A stretch of DNA of 64,000 bases from positions 1-64,000 of the forward strand of contig JABYQS010000113.1 of the NCBI GenBank assembly GCA_022592435.1, written 5' to 3'. The notes under the pieces are model-generated. The model worked only from the letters and a program-made list of their open reading frames with translations, was not told where the DNA came from and made no database searches. The stretch comes from Cerioporus squamosus (lineage: Eukaryota; Basidiomycota; Agaricomycetes; Polyporales; Polyporaceae). The translations under genes were made by a program, and so were the position numbers. Shown here piece after piece: positions 46,032 through 62,206 of the stretch (position 1 is the first letter of the stretch; every line of letters starts with the position of its first letter).

Positions 46032-46916
46032 ATGGCCGCCCACCTCTTCCCGCAAATGCAGCTCGCCATCCCGCCGCCCGCCATCTGCGACGGCGTCGCG
46101 TCTGCAATCGCTCAAGCCGTGCTCAAGATGGATGTCACAGAAACGGGAGACGCACCCGAGCCACAAAGACACCCAGGGCCACTGCCAAACGACGACGCCG
46201 CCTCCGAGTCGAGCGACAGCAGCGACATCATTATCCCTCCAATCCCCGGGCTCTTCGTCATCCCGCAGAGTCTCTACCGCCCAATACCGTCACTGTCCTG
46301 GACGGGCTCCCATGATTGCAGCATCGGACGCATTGCGTTCGACTTGAAGAAGCAGGCGGAAGGGAAGCACGGCGTCCCGATGAGCCTCCTCCTGAACGAC
46401 CACGAGCGCACCGTCGCGAAAGCGCTTCAGGGCGCCTCGGACGCGGTCATGTCGGACCTAGCTAAGAACGGTATCCAGAAGGTGACACTGAGAATCGCGG
46501 TCAGTCGCATCGCGCCGTCCACGTCTTGGTGTCCGAGCTTGGTGACTGATGTCCGGACAGTGGCCTGCCTATCCGGACTACTGCTTCGAACGGGACATTG
46601 AGATCGTGCGCACAAGTCCCTCTTCCCAAGTGGCGGGACTGATCTCGCGTGCTGCGCTCGCGCGAAAGGTCGCGGATGCGTTCTTGAGCTTCGTCCAGGT
46701 GAGCAATTCAGTACCGTGAAGGCGAACAATTCGGTGACGGCAATTGCGGTATAGCGATCGCAGACGCTCCCGTTGTCGGACGACCAATGGGAAGCAGAGT
46801 TCCGCTTCGGACGGGGGGCGCTGAGTTTCGGGCACCTCTGGCTCGTGTCCATATGGCAAGTGGGCGCGAACGTATTTGAGGCCGAAGTCCGGCATTCCCG
46901 GGTCGCGCAGAGCTGA
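46032..46916 (+). CDS. Unrecognised family, member 1
   Basis: I do not recognise this protein. Three exons (46032-46499, 46561-46698, 46755-46916) give 255 residues in phase. The start is uncertain: an in-frame Met at 45960 is also possible. Visible features are an acidic Ser-rich stretch (SESSDSSD), then IPGLFVIPQSLY, a Gly-Val-Pro turn before LLLND, a switch at the first intron to WPAYPDYCFERDIEIVRT, and a C-terminal block with WEAEFRFGRGALSFGHLWLV and VGANVFEAEVRH. The same order, the same intron phases and an identical 162 nt last exon occur in the gene at 58.1-59.1 kb, which confirms both models. No membrane segment, signal peptide or catalytic motif is seen. Trp, Phe and Tyr spacing in the C-terminal block suggests a folded beta domain. 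Confidence 0.7.
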
Positions 46917-47305
46917 AGAAGGCAATGATGGAGGACAGAGAGATGCTGAGAACGGAGGAGAAGGTGGTGTTATGTATCGAATGTCGGAAATGCGGACTTG
47001 ATTGTTGTGCTTGTAGTTCTTGTACCCGATATGGATGGACAGCGATGTAGCCTCACGACGATCGCAACACGACATGCATGGGCATGACCCAGAAGGGGAC
47101 AAAGGCACGCCCAAGCGGGAGCCGTGGAAAGCCAGATAGACTGGTCCACAACCGATGTGAGACTCTGCGTCCACGCAGGCAACGGTCGATCGCTGGAACA
47201 AGGTGCCGAAGGCACAACTGTAAGTGTCGAACTCATACAGCAGTGATGGACGAAGTGCGACATACCAAACGCAAACGCAAGTTAGAGCGACCGAGGTCGG
47301 ACTCG
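46917..47305. other. Intergenic between convergent genes
   Basis: 389 bp with the 3' ends of the unrecognised gene and the next F-box-like gene. No feature is seen. Confidence 0.5.
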
Positions 47306-48864
47306 TCACCACAGCTCGTCCTCCTCCTCTCCATCTGAGACAATCTCCCGCTCGGGCGTGACTCGGACGTATCCCCACGGATGCCACTGACCATCCTCTC
47401 TCTTCTCCCACTCGAAGTCCGTCGTGAACGCGACGCGTCTCAACGATGAGGAGTGCTGATCGTACGCCGCGAGCGCGCGACGTTGATAGTCCTCGTCGTG
47501 AGTAAACTTGAAGGGGCTTCCGTCAGGCAACGTCTTCAGAAGCGCATCGGAGAGCAGGAAGGTGTGCAAATGGGGCATCTGGCCCAACATTTCCGCGAGT
47601 GAGAGGATGCCGCCTCCTTCGGACCACTGTCGATCACGTCACAAACGGGTACTTGTCAGTTTCGACACGACGTGGAGAGATCAATCGTACGCACCGCTTT
47701 GAGTTCCTCGGTGTGCTCCACCATTATCAGCAAGTACTCCAAGTCCCTCATGTAAGGAACGAGGTCGGACATGCCCGCAGCACCCAGGTCTCCCATGGCG
47801 AACCCAAGGCGGAGGAGGGGGCAACTCGAGAACCGGACTGTGCGCAAAGCCCGCCAGATGGTCAACAAGTCGTGCGTCGCGTCGCGATCCTCTCTAGCGT
47901 AGTGTCCTCCCGAGCGGCTCCTTGCGTACACGACGTGGTTCAAGGTGACCGCGCTGATGGGCCTCCTGTGCGCTGCGTCTTCCGGCAGAAAGGTGCTCAG
48001 ATGCATCGGGAAGCAGGTGATGTCTTGCAGATGCGGGAGCGCACCCGAAGGTAGCTCGAGCTCGTCCCACCAGTAATCCTCCGGCATCACCAGCCGACGT
48101 ACGCTCGAGGTGTCTCGGAATGCTGGCGCGGTGAGGAGGTCAGGGGAGATATCGAGTTCTTGCAATGCGGGAAACGAGGAGATCGAGTGCCACGCGGACT
48201 CTAGGGCGTCGGGATCACCACGGATGGCCAGTGATTGGAGCGTGTTGTCGCTGGCGGTGAGCAGGGAGCACATGAGAGACGCGTACGTCTTCGGAGGGTC
48301 GCTATCCCATTCCAATTTCAAGACCTTCAAGCTCGGGAATCCGGCAGCGACGGGCGCGACTTCGACAACAGCATCCCGCTCACCTAAAGATAGGTACGCA
48401 AAACACAGCTTGATGTCGACTGTATCGATAACCGGCAACGCACCGCTCGCGAGAGTCGTGAACATCTGAGGGAAGCCTATCTGGCTAGTGATGCTCCGGA
48501 GACGCCGCATACGAGGAACGGCGTCCGCTAACCTGCGTCCCGCAACAAATCGACGGTAGTCGTTCAATGCGGACATACCAGCACAACCGTCTGGGTCACG
48601 TAGCGAGAGGGTCTCCACAAAGCTGGCGAGGTCCCGATTCATAGCGGCCTTGGCGGGAGGAGAAACGAGAGTCCGAACGCATGCATAGATGGCGTGAGGC
48701 AGCTCGAGGTCGATGGTAGAATAGAGCACAGGAGTCATGACCTCGTTTAATATTCTGCTGGATAGCGCGATGGAGTAGAAGTCGTCGTGGTCCGCAGCCG
48801 TGCATATGAGGTGTAGCAACTCGACAGGAAGTGCGTTGATATCAATCACCGCCAGCGGAGGCAT
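47306..48864 (-). CDS. F-box-like protein with leucine-rich repeats (2)
   Basis: 496 residues in two exons (48864-47695, 47626-47306), phase 0. The F-box is at residues 8-50 (INALPVELLHLICTAADHDD, FYSIALSSRILNEVMTPVLY). DLASFVETLSLRDPD, VPRMRRLRSI and TFLPEDAAHRRPI are shared with the F-box-like genes at 49.4 and 56.2 kb, so these three form a close subfamily distinct from the gene at 43.4 kb. Exon 2 carries MPHLHTFLLSD and FTTDFEWEKREDG and ends in an acidic tail. A role as SCF substrate receptor is inferred from domain order. Confidence 0.78.
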
Positions 48865-49366
48865 AGTATGCGGCTGTTGATATAGCAGTGTGTCAGGGTA
48901 GTAGTATCATTCCAGGGAGGTCGGAATCTGCGTACTTGCTGCAGGAAGCCGATGATGTGGTGGTCCAAGTCCAGGATGGTATTAGGCGCTATGGAATCTA
49001 TAGAAGGTAAGTTCGATGATGGCAAATCTCCTGCGAAGCCGTCGATTGTCTCGGGCCTCGGCGTTCGTCTCCTCCCACATCCTCTGTAGGAATATGTTGT
49101 CAAGACGATATCGAATAGCAGTATGTATCACTGCCACACTGTGTTTCAATGAAAAAGGCACGCAGCTGAGAGGGGAGATCACGAAATCTCAAAGTCATGG
49201 TGAGCGACCGCGGCGCATTGTGCAACTCCAACTCGTACGCTGAGTCTAGCATTGCTCGCCGGAGCAAGACACCAAGATAGAGACACCGGCGAAGAGACCC
49301 CAAGTCTGTACATATCACGATGTATCGGAAAGGGACCATGTACGACCTGCCCTACTCCGAAGGCTC
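48865..49366. other. Intergenic, promoter of F-box-like gene 2
   Basis: 502 bp between two minus-strand F-box-like genes. Several short AT-rich words but no clear TATA box or other feature. Confidence 0.5.
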
Positions 49367-50915
49367 CTACTCGTCTTCGTCTTCTCCGTCCGAGACAATC
49401 TCACGATCAGCAACAACGTGACCCCACGGATGCCAGCCATCCTGTCTCTTCTCCCATTCAAACTCGCTCGTGAACGCGACCCGCCTCAGAGACGAGGAGT
49501 GTTCGTCGTATTCAGCAAGCGCTAGACGTTGAAAGTCCTCGTCGTGAGCGAACGTGAAGGGGCTTCCAAAGGAGATGCCCTTCTCCAGCCCATCAGAGAG
49601 CAGAAACGTGTGCAAGTGGGGCATCGCCTCCAATAAGGGAGCCATCGCCGAAATCTCAGCATAGAAAACCTGAATACATGGAGGATGGAGGTCAGCATGC
49701 ATGACGACGGCGCTGCAAGGATGAGCGCACTCACTGATCTGCGGAAATACTCAGCAACACTATCAAGAGGTACTCCAAGTTCGTCAACAGCGGCAGAAGG
49801 TCTGACAGAGCGCCGGCAGACAACTCTACTGCGGCAACACTCAAGCGGACAAGGCGCGACGCGGAAAAGCGGACAGCGCGTAAGGCAGGACTGATCTCAT
49901 AACGCCATCGAGGCGTCACCCCGTATTCGTCCATGACGACTTCCCCTCCGGAGCGAGTTCTTTCGTATCTGGCGTGGTTCAGCGTTATCGTGTTGATAGG
50001 CCGTCGGTGGTTGGCGTCTTCGGGGAGGAAGGCCTCAAGCTGGTTCGGGCAGCAGGTTAATTCCTGCAAGTTCGGGAGCGCGGTAGGAGCGAACTCGACG
50101 TCGTTCCACCAGTTTGGCACCAAGTAACGCGTGATACTCGACGTGTCTTGGAATGGTGGCTCGCGTAGCAGTTCGGCCGGAGCCTTGAGTTCTTCCAACG
50201 CAGGAAATGAGGGTATGGATTGCCACGCGGACCACAAGAGATCGAACTCGTCGGGAACCGCCAATACTCGGAGTGTGAGATGGTTGGCAATCAGAAGGGA
50301 GCACGTGAACGACACGAAGGCGACGGAAGGTGTTCCAATCCAATTCAGCTTCAAGCTCTTCAAGCCCCGGACTGCGATGGCACCAGGCGCGACCATGTTG
50401 TCAGCTGCCGGTGGATCATGCCGTGGTATTCGGCGGAAGAGTAAAACGACGTCAATCTCGTGGATGAACTGGAAGGGGCGGCTGGCGAGAGAGGTGAAGA
50501 GTCGTCCATTACTATCGGAACCTGATAGTCGGTAGGTGATACTCCGAAGACGCCACATGCGAGGAACGACACGCCCTAGTCTGCGTCGTATGACGGATAT
50601 ATGCTCCCACTGCCAGTACATAGTGGACCTTCCGGTCCAGGCATCTATGTCACGTAGAGAGAGGGTCTCCACAAAGCTGGCGAGGTCGCGCTTCATCACG
50701 GTGTGGGTAGGGGCAGAAGCCAAGGTCCGCATGCACGCGTAGATGGCGTGGCAGAGGTGAAGATCGATGGTGGAATAGAGCGAGGGAGTGACAATGTCGT
50801 TCAATGCATTGCTAGTTAGCGCGATGGAGTAGAGATCGCTGCGGTCCGCTGCGTCGCAGATGGGCAGCAGCAACTCGACGGGAAGAGCGGCGATGCCAGA
50901 TATCGCTGGAGGCAT
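49367..50915 (-). CDS. F-box-like protein with leucine-rich repeats (3)
   Basis: A close relative of the gene just downstream, about 500 residues. Exon 1 runs from 50915 to about 49735 and opens IAALPVELLLPICDAADRSD, then DLASFVETLSLRDIDAW, VPRMWRLRSI, AFLPEDANHRRPI and LEYLLIVLL. Exon 2 (about 49677-49367) has AMPHLHTFLLSDGLEKG and FTSEFEWEKRQDGWHPWG and an acidic end. The strong GTGAGT donor at 49734 leaves phase 2, but the only good acceptor (TTCAG before VFYAEIS) fits phase 0. Either the donor is elsewhere or one base is missing, in line with the single-base losses found in other genes of this window. The function is as inferred for the paralogues. Confidence 0.7.
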
Positions 50916-51419
50916 CGTATCCGAAGTTGGTGCTGTGAAGACAGTGCGTCAGTAAACAGGACGTGCGTATTACCATAGTCAAGAAGAACATCACCTGCGT
51001 GTCTGTTGTGTGTCTGCGTGCGCAATACGGTACTGGTGACGTGGCGGTTCGAGTCGAACTTGAAGCTGCATGGGCGCTGGCCAACCCATACATGGGAGTT
51101 TTGGCGGGGCTCTATCCAAACGTTCTCACACAACCTCGGCGAAGCCAGCGACCGAAGATAACGAGTTCAGTCCGGATCCAGAGCAGCACGGGCGGAGAAG
51201 GAAGAGACATATAGAGTAGTAATAGCAACAGCACCAGCGATACAAAGAGCACACCGCGCACCGCACGTCGCAGCCGCGCAATTCTACTACAAACAAGCCC
51301 GACGGCATCTACTACTATCGATACGGGGGAATCATACACGCACGCCCATTACAAACACAAATATGATTGTCTTCACAACGTGCCCACGCCCATGGTACGG
51401 CCGCGACGGGGACGAGGCG
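50916..51419. other. Intergenic between F-box-like gene 3 and SRPK
   Basis: 504 bp with the promoter of the F-box-like gene and the 3' UTR of the kinase. No further feature is seen. Confidence 0.5.
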
Positions 51420-56229
<4,810 letters not shown>

Positions 56230-57778
56230 ATGTCTCGGGATACCTCTGGTGTCCCCCTTCCTGTGGAGTTACTACACGCCATCTGCCAAGCGGCCGACAG
56301 CAGCGAGTTCTACTCCATCGCGCTATCGAGCAGAACACTGAACGAATTGTAACCCCGACGCTCTACTCTAACATCGATCTTCAGCATTTCAACTCCATCT
56401 ATGCATGTGTCCGGACCCTGGCTTTTCCCCCTCGTACGACCGCAATGAATAGCAACCTCGCGAGCTTTGTGCAGACCCTCTCTCTCCAAGACCCGGATGC
56501 CTGGGCTGGAATGTCCGCGTTCCCGCCCAGGTGCCTACCCGTGTTAGGGCGCAGACTAGCGAGCGCCCTTCCTCGCATGTGGCGTCTCCGGAGCATCACC
56601 TGCCAGATAGGCATCCCTCACACGTTGCAGATCTTTACGACTCTCGCGAGCGGCGCATTGCAATATGTCGATGCAATTGACATTAACCTGCGCTATCCTT
56701 ATCTACCGGAAGCTCTGCGGCGGGGCAATCCCGACGATGCGCCAGTCGCTGTCGGTGCCCGGGGCTTGAAGACCTTGAAAATGGATTGGTCCGGCACACC
56801 CCCAAGCACATACATGTCCGCCATGTGCTCCCTACTGACCGCAAACTACTCTACGCTGCAGTCACTAGCCATTCCGCACCATGCCGGTGTCTTGAAGTCC
56901 GTGTGGCGATCCACACTTTCGCTTCCTGTGCTGGAAGAACTCGAGATTTCGCCTGAGATTCTATCCGAGCCAGCGTTCCAAGACACGTCGAGTATTCGGC
57001 GCTTCTCGGTGCCGGGCTGGTACACATGGGACGGCATCGAGCTCCCTGCAACCACCCTCCCCAATCTGCAAGATGTCACTTGCTTCCCGGGGCAACTCCA
57101 AGCGTTCCTCCCGGAACACGCAGAGCATAGGCGGCCTATCAGCTCGGTCACCTTGAATCACGTAAGGTACGGGAGGACTCGCACAGGAGGACACCACGCT
57201 GTGGAGCATCGTGGCATCGTACACCTATGGAATCTCGACATCGGCCCTGCCCTAAGCGCTCTCCAGTACTCAGGTTCTCCCCTCCGCCGTCTGGGTTCGC
57301 CGTAGGGATGCTTAGCGTGGACGCCCTGTTGGATCTTGCTCCTCACCTGAAGGACTTGGAGTACCTGCTCATAGTGCTGAACAACCCCCGAATGGAGGTG
57401 CGCGTGCTCGGTCTCGTCACACAATTGTTGATACTGACACATACTCGACGTGTTTGACAGTTGCACAATGTCGACGGCCTCCTCTCGCTGGCGCAGGTGT
57501 TGAGCTACATGCCCCGCTTGAATACCCTTCTGCTGTCTGATGGGCTATTGAAGACGTCGTATGACGGCCCCTTCGAGTTCGCCTATGACGAGGACTCTCA
57601 ATGCCTCGCACTCGCTGCCTACGACCAGCAGTCCTCGACCTTGAGGCGCATCGCGTTCACGACAGAGTTCGAGTGGGAGAAAAGGGAGGACGGATGGCGT
57701 CCGTGGGGATACGTCGTCCACAGGCAGGAAATTGTTTCGGATGGGGAGGATGAGGACGAGGGGCATGGCGGGATGTGA
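56230..57778 (+). CDS. F-box-like protein with leucine-rich repeats (4), frameshifted
   Basis: The only member of the F-box-like subfamily on the plus strand. Reading in three segments gives a full paralogue of the genes at 47.3 and 49.4 kb: GVPLPVELLHAICQAADSSE and FYSIALSSRTLNEL from 56230; then, after one missing base at 56349/56350, TPTLYSNIDL, NLASFVQTLSLQDPDAW, LPRMWRLRSI and FLPEHAEHRRPI; then, after one missing base at the GGG at 57293-57295, FAVGMLSVDALLDLAPH and LEYLLIVLN. The intron is 57398-57460; exon 2 (LSYMPRLNTLLLSD, FTTEFEWEKREDGWRPWG) is clean to 57778. Everything apart from the two single-base losses looks constrained, so this is either a very young pseudogene or an intact gene with two assembly errors. 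Confidence 0.6.
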
Positions 57779-58146
57779 TGCGGTCGTCTCATGACCACTC
57801 GTTACGTGCGTGGGTGACCCCGTTCACCATCTCGGATCACTTCATCTGATCATTCACTGATAGGTTTTGAACTGTATATGTTCTCGCCAATGCAACATCC
57901 ATACCTGTCCGTACAATGCTTATTCTTGTCTCCACGGCTTCATTCCAGATCCGTCATCGTATGTGCCTTCCCGAACGCTTGAACGTGACCGTGGTACTTA
58001 TATCGCTGAGGCGACTTGCACATCACCCACTGCGACCAAGTGTCTCGGTTGTGCACGCGGGCTCAACCCGACAAGGTATCGTTCATATACACATAAAGAT
58101 ACAACAAACATTAACGTAGTACTAATATAGAGAAATCCGAGTGCTA
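57779..58146. other. Intergenic between convergent genes
   Basis: 368 bp, AT-rich towards the right, with both 3' ends. No feature is seen. Confidence 0.5.
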
Positions 58147-59067
58147 CTAGTTGCAAAGAGGCTGCGTGTACCGCATCTCGGCTTCGAAGACATTCCACCC
58201 TACGTGCCAGAGCGACACTAGCCATAGACCCTCGAACACGAGGCCACCCGGCCCGAAGCGGTACTCGGCCTCCCAAGGATCCACGGAGACTCTCTCGCAC
58301 CGTGCCTCCTGTGCCCATTCCGGTGAGCGATGCTCGGATCACTAGCAGTGCATATAACTGACCATAGTGAACAGCTTCAGCATGTCTGCGAGAATGCACC
58401 CGACCCGGAGTCGCGTGAACGGCTGTCCCGTCTCCGCGTCCGCGATCTGAACCTTCCGCCTGTACACGAAACTCGGGTACGCCGGCCACTGTCACGCAAA
58501 CATTATGAGCAGTGAGATACCATCCAGGCAGCTACACATCGGTGCGTATGAAGGACGTACTCGGACCTCCAGCTGGATCACTGAGACGCCTCTGGAAGCC
58601 AGCTCGTTAAGGACGGGGACATGCGCCTCTCGGACGTATGGTGCGAACGCATCCCCTCGTCCGTTCAGCAGAAAAGCAAGCGGTACTCCGTGGATGCCCG
58701 GGATGGGATCCTGCAGCGCGAACGGGACCCGCGCTGCGTACTCCTGCCAACTTGCGCTAGGTTCGTCTCTCATGTGGGCCAGGCCGCCCGCACGGCTATA
58801 GAGGGCTTGCGGTATGACCACCTGCCTTGAAAGTGGGTGGTTGCACAAGGCCAGGATCGCCGGCGGCGGAGGAGTTCCTGTGGCTCCGTGCAGCTCCGAG
58901 TCGTCTTCGAGTTGGGATACTTCATGTATCACGCTTAGAGTCGTCCTCGCCTCGGGCGATACGACATGCGCCCCGGGCGCATTGTACAAACCAACCTGCT
59001 CGCGGAGCCGTCTCCCTTGCCTGCGCAGGCGCACGAGAGAGGTGGCGTATCCTTGGCGCTTTGACAT
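58147..59067 (-). CDS. Unrecognised family, member 2
   Basis: A paralogue of the gene at 46.0 kb, 264 residues in three exons (59067-58561, 58488-58363, 58308-58147). A basic N-terminus (MSKRQGYATSLVRLRRQGRR) is unlike member 1. Shared features, in order: VVIPQALYSR (VIPQSLYR in member 1), a HGVPLAFLLN turn, then exon 2 starting WPAYPSFVYRRKVQIAD, and exon 3 with WEAEYRFGPGGLVFEGLWLV and VGWNVFEAEMRY. The last exon is 162 nt in both. The donor GTACGT at 58560 is preferred over a weaker site six bases earlier. No known domain, membrane helix or catalytic motif is visible. The two members bracket the F-box-like genes, which may simply reflect a shared duplication history. Confidence 0.7.
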
Positions 59068-59698
59068 GGTCACAGAGCGAGCGGCGGTGGCGATGTGCAA
59101 GTGAATGGTTGCGGAGAGAAGCTCGCATGGCTCGAGCTTGTATACATCTCGGGCGAAGTGAAAGGATGATTACCCAAGTCACACAACCATCAACATGGTG
59201 CCGCCGTATCCTCGTAGAAACGAGCCAAAGGAATCGCCTCCGGGCTGGGGCCTGGGTGGTAGTGAGGACGCAGAATCCGGCGCACTTATATGCAAGACTG
59301 AACGTACAAAGGAAAGCGAAAGACGATTCGCGGTCTTTGAGCGCAGGCATTGTCCTTTATGCCACTCCAAGTAGAACGCCAGCCAACCATGCAGAATGAA
59401 CAAAGCAAGGTGTCGGAGATGACGAGTTGCATTGTGGCAGAAAGGATGGTAGTAAACGACTGATTGTCTGAAGGTTTAAGGTCGTGCTGGGCAGAAGAGA
59501 ATCGGCACGCACGGATATATGAGAGCAAACGAGGACAGACCAGCGTAAACATGGCATGATGGCGAGTACTGGAGGCGAACTCGAGGCGTTAGAGCACGGG
59601 GGGCAACGAGCAAAAGGGCATAAACGAGCGCAGAACACTAGAAACACGCCGTGATCCTGAAAGGGCGACCTGCCAAAGCGCTCGAAGGGAGAATCGTG
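59068..59698. other. Intergenic, no gene seen
   Basis: 631 bp. A TATAAG on the minus strand near 59287 lies about 220 bp before the unrecognised gene's start. The frames here have no motif. Confidence 0.45.
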
Positions 59699-60686
59699 TC
59701 ATGGTGCGGGGTTAGCCAAGCCTCGACGAAACGGGTTTGTCTGGGAGTAACGCGGAAGCATGGTCTCCTGTCGTCCCCCCCTCAAATCAGCGACGCGTTC
59801 GGGTTCCTCCGTCAAAACCGCGCTGTCGAAAGGCTCGTACTGCGGGACCGGTTCGCCCATTGTGCTCATGCTGCCCATCGAGCGAGGTCCTCGAAGCGTG
59901 CTGCTGTCGTCAGTCGCTTGTGAAGGGGAGGTCGATCGGCTCGCATCGTCGTTAACGAGCATAAGGATGCGAGAGTTCACCGCCCGCGGATACTGCGTGT
60001 GCGGTGGAGCTGCGGTATCTGGATCGGGCTGCGGCAGGTGCGACGAAGTAGGCATGAACGACGGTTGAGATGGGAAGGGCGGCAATTGCGAGGAGTCGAC
60101 GAGGATAGCATGGGTGCTTGCGGACCGAAGGGCGGCATTTGATAGGGCAAGGAAGAGCCAGGTGGGTAGAAAGGCTGTACCAAGTAGGGCGGCTGAGCGG
60201 CGGAGTAGGTCATGTTGAAGGGAGTGGGAAGCAGCTCTGGTCGGACGTTCCTCCTCGCTTCCGGGTCCAGCAGTGGATTGGGGGAAGCCTCAGAACTCTC
60301 GCCTTCAGGATGCGATGATGATTGAGTGCCGGGACCTTGGTGGGAGGCATCGGGAGAAGGAGACGGCCACTCAAGAAGAGTGCCATTTCGTACGTTTCGG
60401 ACGTGACGAACCTGTACCGGGAGTGATGGTGTGGTAATAGGGAGGTTGGAATCTTCGAGAATAAAAAGCCATGACGATGAGTAGCAGATCAAAGGGAGAT
60501 TCATAGAGACTCACTGGCCATGCCCGGCATGTTGGCTAGCGAGGGCGGAACGAACTCGCGCTCGCGTTGGCGTTTGTAGGCGAATACGATCGCAAGGCCT
60601 ATCACGGTTACGGCCAAGGGCACCACGACCGCTACTATGATTATGGTCGTGTACGCGCTGGTGACCGATTCTGTAGGGTCGGACAT
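59699..60686 (-). CDS. Small single-pass membrane protein, frameshifted
   Basis: A short outer segment (MSDPTESVTSAYT), then a membrane helix at about residues 14-37 (IIIVAVVVPLAVTVIGLAIV) and a basic stop (YKRQRERE), without a classical signal peptide. Exon 1 is 60686-60515; exon 2 starts at 60452 (NSNLPITTPSLPV). The cytoplasmic tail is rich in Pro, Tyr and Ser (PPYLVQPFYPPG). At the AATTG at 60084-60087 one base seems to be missing: before it the frame reads MLSSSTPRN, after it PPFPSQPSFMPTSSHLPQPD and on to FRRGLANPAP and a stop at 59699. Both halves look coding, so an assembly error is likely. Function is unknown. Confidence 0.6.
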
Positions 60687-61639
60687 GGTGGGAGGGGGTG
60701 AAGCCTGCCCGGGTCCGTGACGAAATGCGTCGTCGCGATATCGAGTCCTCGTATCCAGCGCCACAGAACAGTGCTCTGATATAGCTGTCATACACGGTTC
60801 ACAGCGCTTTCCGCAGGGCTCGATAGCTCTGGGCTAGTTGGCAGGATTACTTACTGCGTCCGCTAGGAAAACATTTGAGCACGAAGGGACGCCCTTGTGA
60901 CGACCATGATCACATACTGAAAATCCCGTGGCAAGTGCAGTATGCATCGCTTGGTCGTGGGGTTCCTGAGGCAATCGTCTTGGTGATGCAGCAATAACCT
61001 CGCGCAGTGCGGCGGCGACAGAACGTGAGAAGTGAATTTGACCCCATGAGCATGGTTTCTCTCTTCTGGTCAGGAAGGCTGTGTGGCGGAGAGCCTAAGC
61101 TGTGTTACGAGGCAACGCGATGCGTAGGTCAAGATGATGACCGATGATGACGATCCCGCCAAGCAGGCTGAATACGACCGAGAGGCACCCTCGGGCATAA
61201 CGATATCGCCACGTGGGCCATGGGTGCAGTAGACTCGTCGATCGAGCCGCGCGAGCAGTACACGCACTGGGGGAGATCGGGAAGAAGACGATAGCACTGA
61301 ACGTGGAGGAGTAAGGGGTGGGGATGCGAGGACGGGGGAATACTATGTGCGTGATAGTGACCATGACAAGGCGCGCAGACGTACAGTCAAAGTCCAGGAT
61401 CCTCCAATGAACGCAAGACCATGACGGAGGTTGCAAACATGGGGTGGATGGGTGGGCGGACAGCTACTACCCGGGTCCCAACTGGGGAGGTGCGGACGTA
61501 GGGCGAAAACGGGAGGAGGATGCGGCTACCGAAAGCCTGGTCAAAGACCGCACGCTGCAACTCCCGTGACAGAAACTGCCATCAAGAGAGCCCACAAAGA
61601 AAGGCGCTCCTGCGATGCAAAATTGGGCGGAGAGGTCGC
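60687..61639. other. Intergenic, no confident gene
   Basis: 953 bp on the left of the broken membrane-protein copy. A 113-codon frame on the minus strand (61095-61436) has hydrophobic stretches but no start context, motif or homologue in the window. Confidence 0.45.
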
Positions 61640-62107
61640 GCTCGGAGCGGGGAGCAAAGAGCTTACGGCCGAGCACTGCGCCGAGTCCTGCGCATGGTTC
61701 GTTAGGCAGCTCACGTTTGTGCTCGTCTTGAGGATGAACGTGACGTTAGAATGCGACCCTCCACCATCGGAGACTTCGATGGTGACGGGGACTCCGCCGC
61801 AACGATCGGCCGTCCACGCGATGGATGTGTTGGCAACGAGATTCGTTTAGACGACGGCAGGCGTGGTCAGGACAGGCGTGAGTTGTGAGGTGATGACGAT
61901 GGTGTACTCTGGGGTGCCACCGGTCCAGGAGAGGTCGATCGTGTCGCAGTGGGCGGGGGCCTTCTCGAACAGGTGAAGCACGAGCGGATCCGCAGCTTGC
62001 GCTTGCAACGCGGACAAAACGAGTAGCGCGGGATATGCCAAATGGCGGACAAGGTATGGCAGAGACGGTCGCGTCCCCTGCCGCTTGTTCTGGATATCGG
62101 AGGTCAT
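61640..62107 (-). pseudogene. Broken copy of the adjacent membrane-protein gene
   Basis: Begins with a signal-like segment (LAYPALLVLSALQAQAADPL) and then HCDTIDLSWTGGTPEYTIVI, a close match to CDTIELSWTGGTPNYTIQI of the neighbour. A TAA at 61847-61849 interrupts the frame, yet homology continues after it (TSIAWTADRCGG, VTIEVSDGGG, STNVSCL). The membrane helix and cytoplasmic tail are scrambled further on. It starts 99 bp after the end of the intact copy in the same orientation: a tandem duplicate that has decayed. The left limit is approximate. Confidence 0.7.
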
Positions 62108-62206
62108 ACATTCAATTGAGAGCGATTGATGGACGTTGGAAAGCTGCAGCGCAGAGTCCCGCAGACAGGGATATCGACCTGCGGAAACAGCTCTGCCCTC
62201 CCCTTC

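Noticed and set aside
61095..61436. 113-codon minus-strand frame with hydrophobic stretches
   Set aside because: No signal-peptide pattern, no similarity to the neighbouring membrane proteins and no splice partner.
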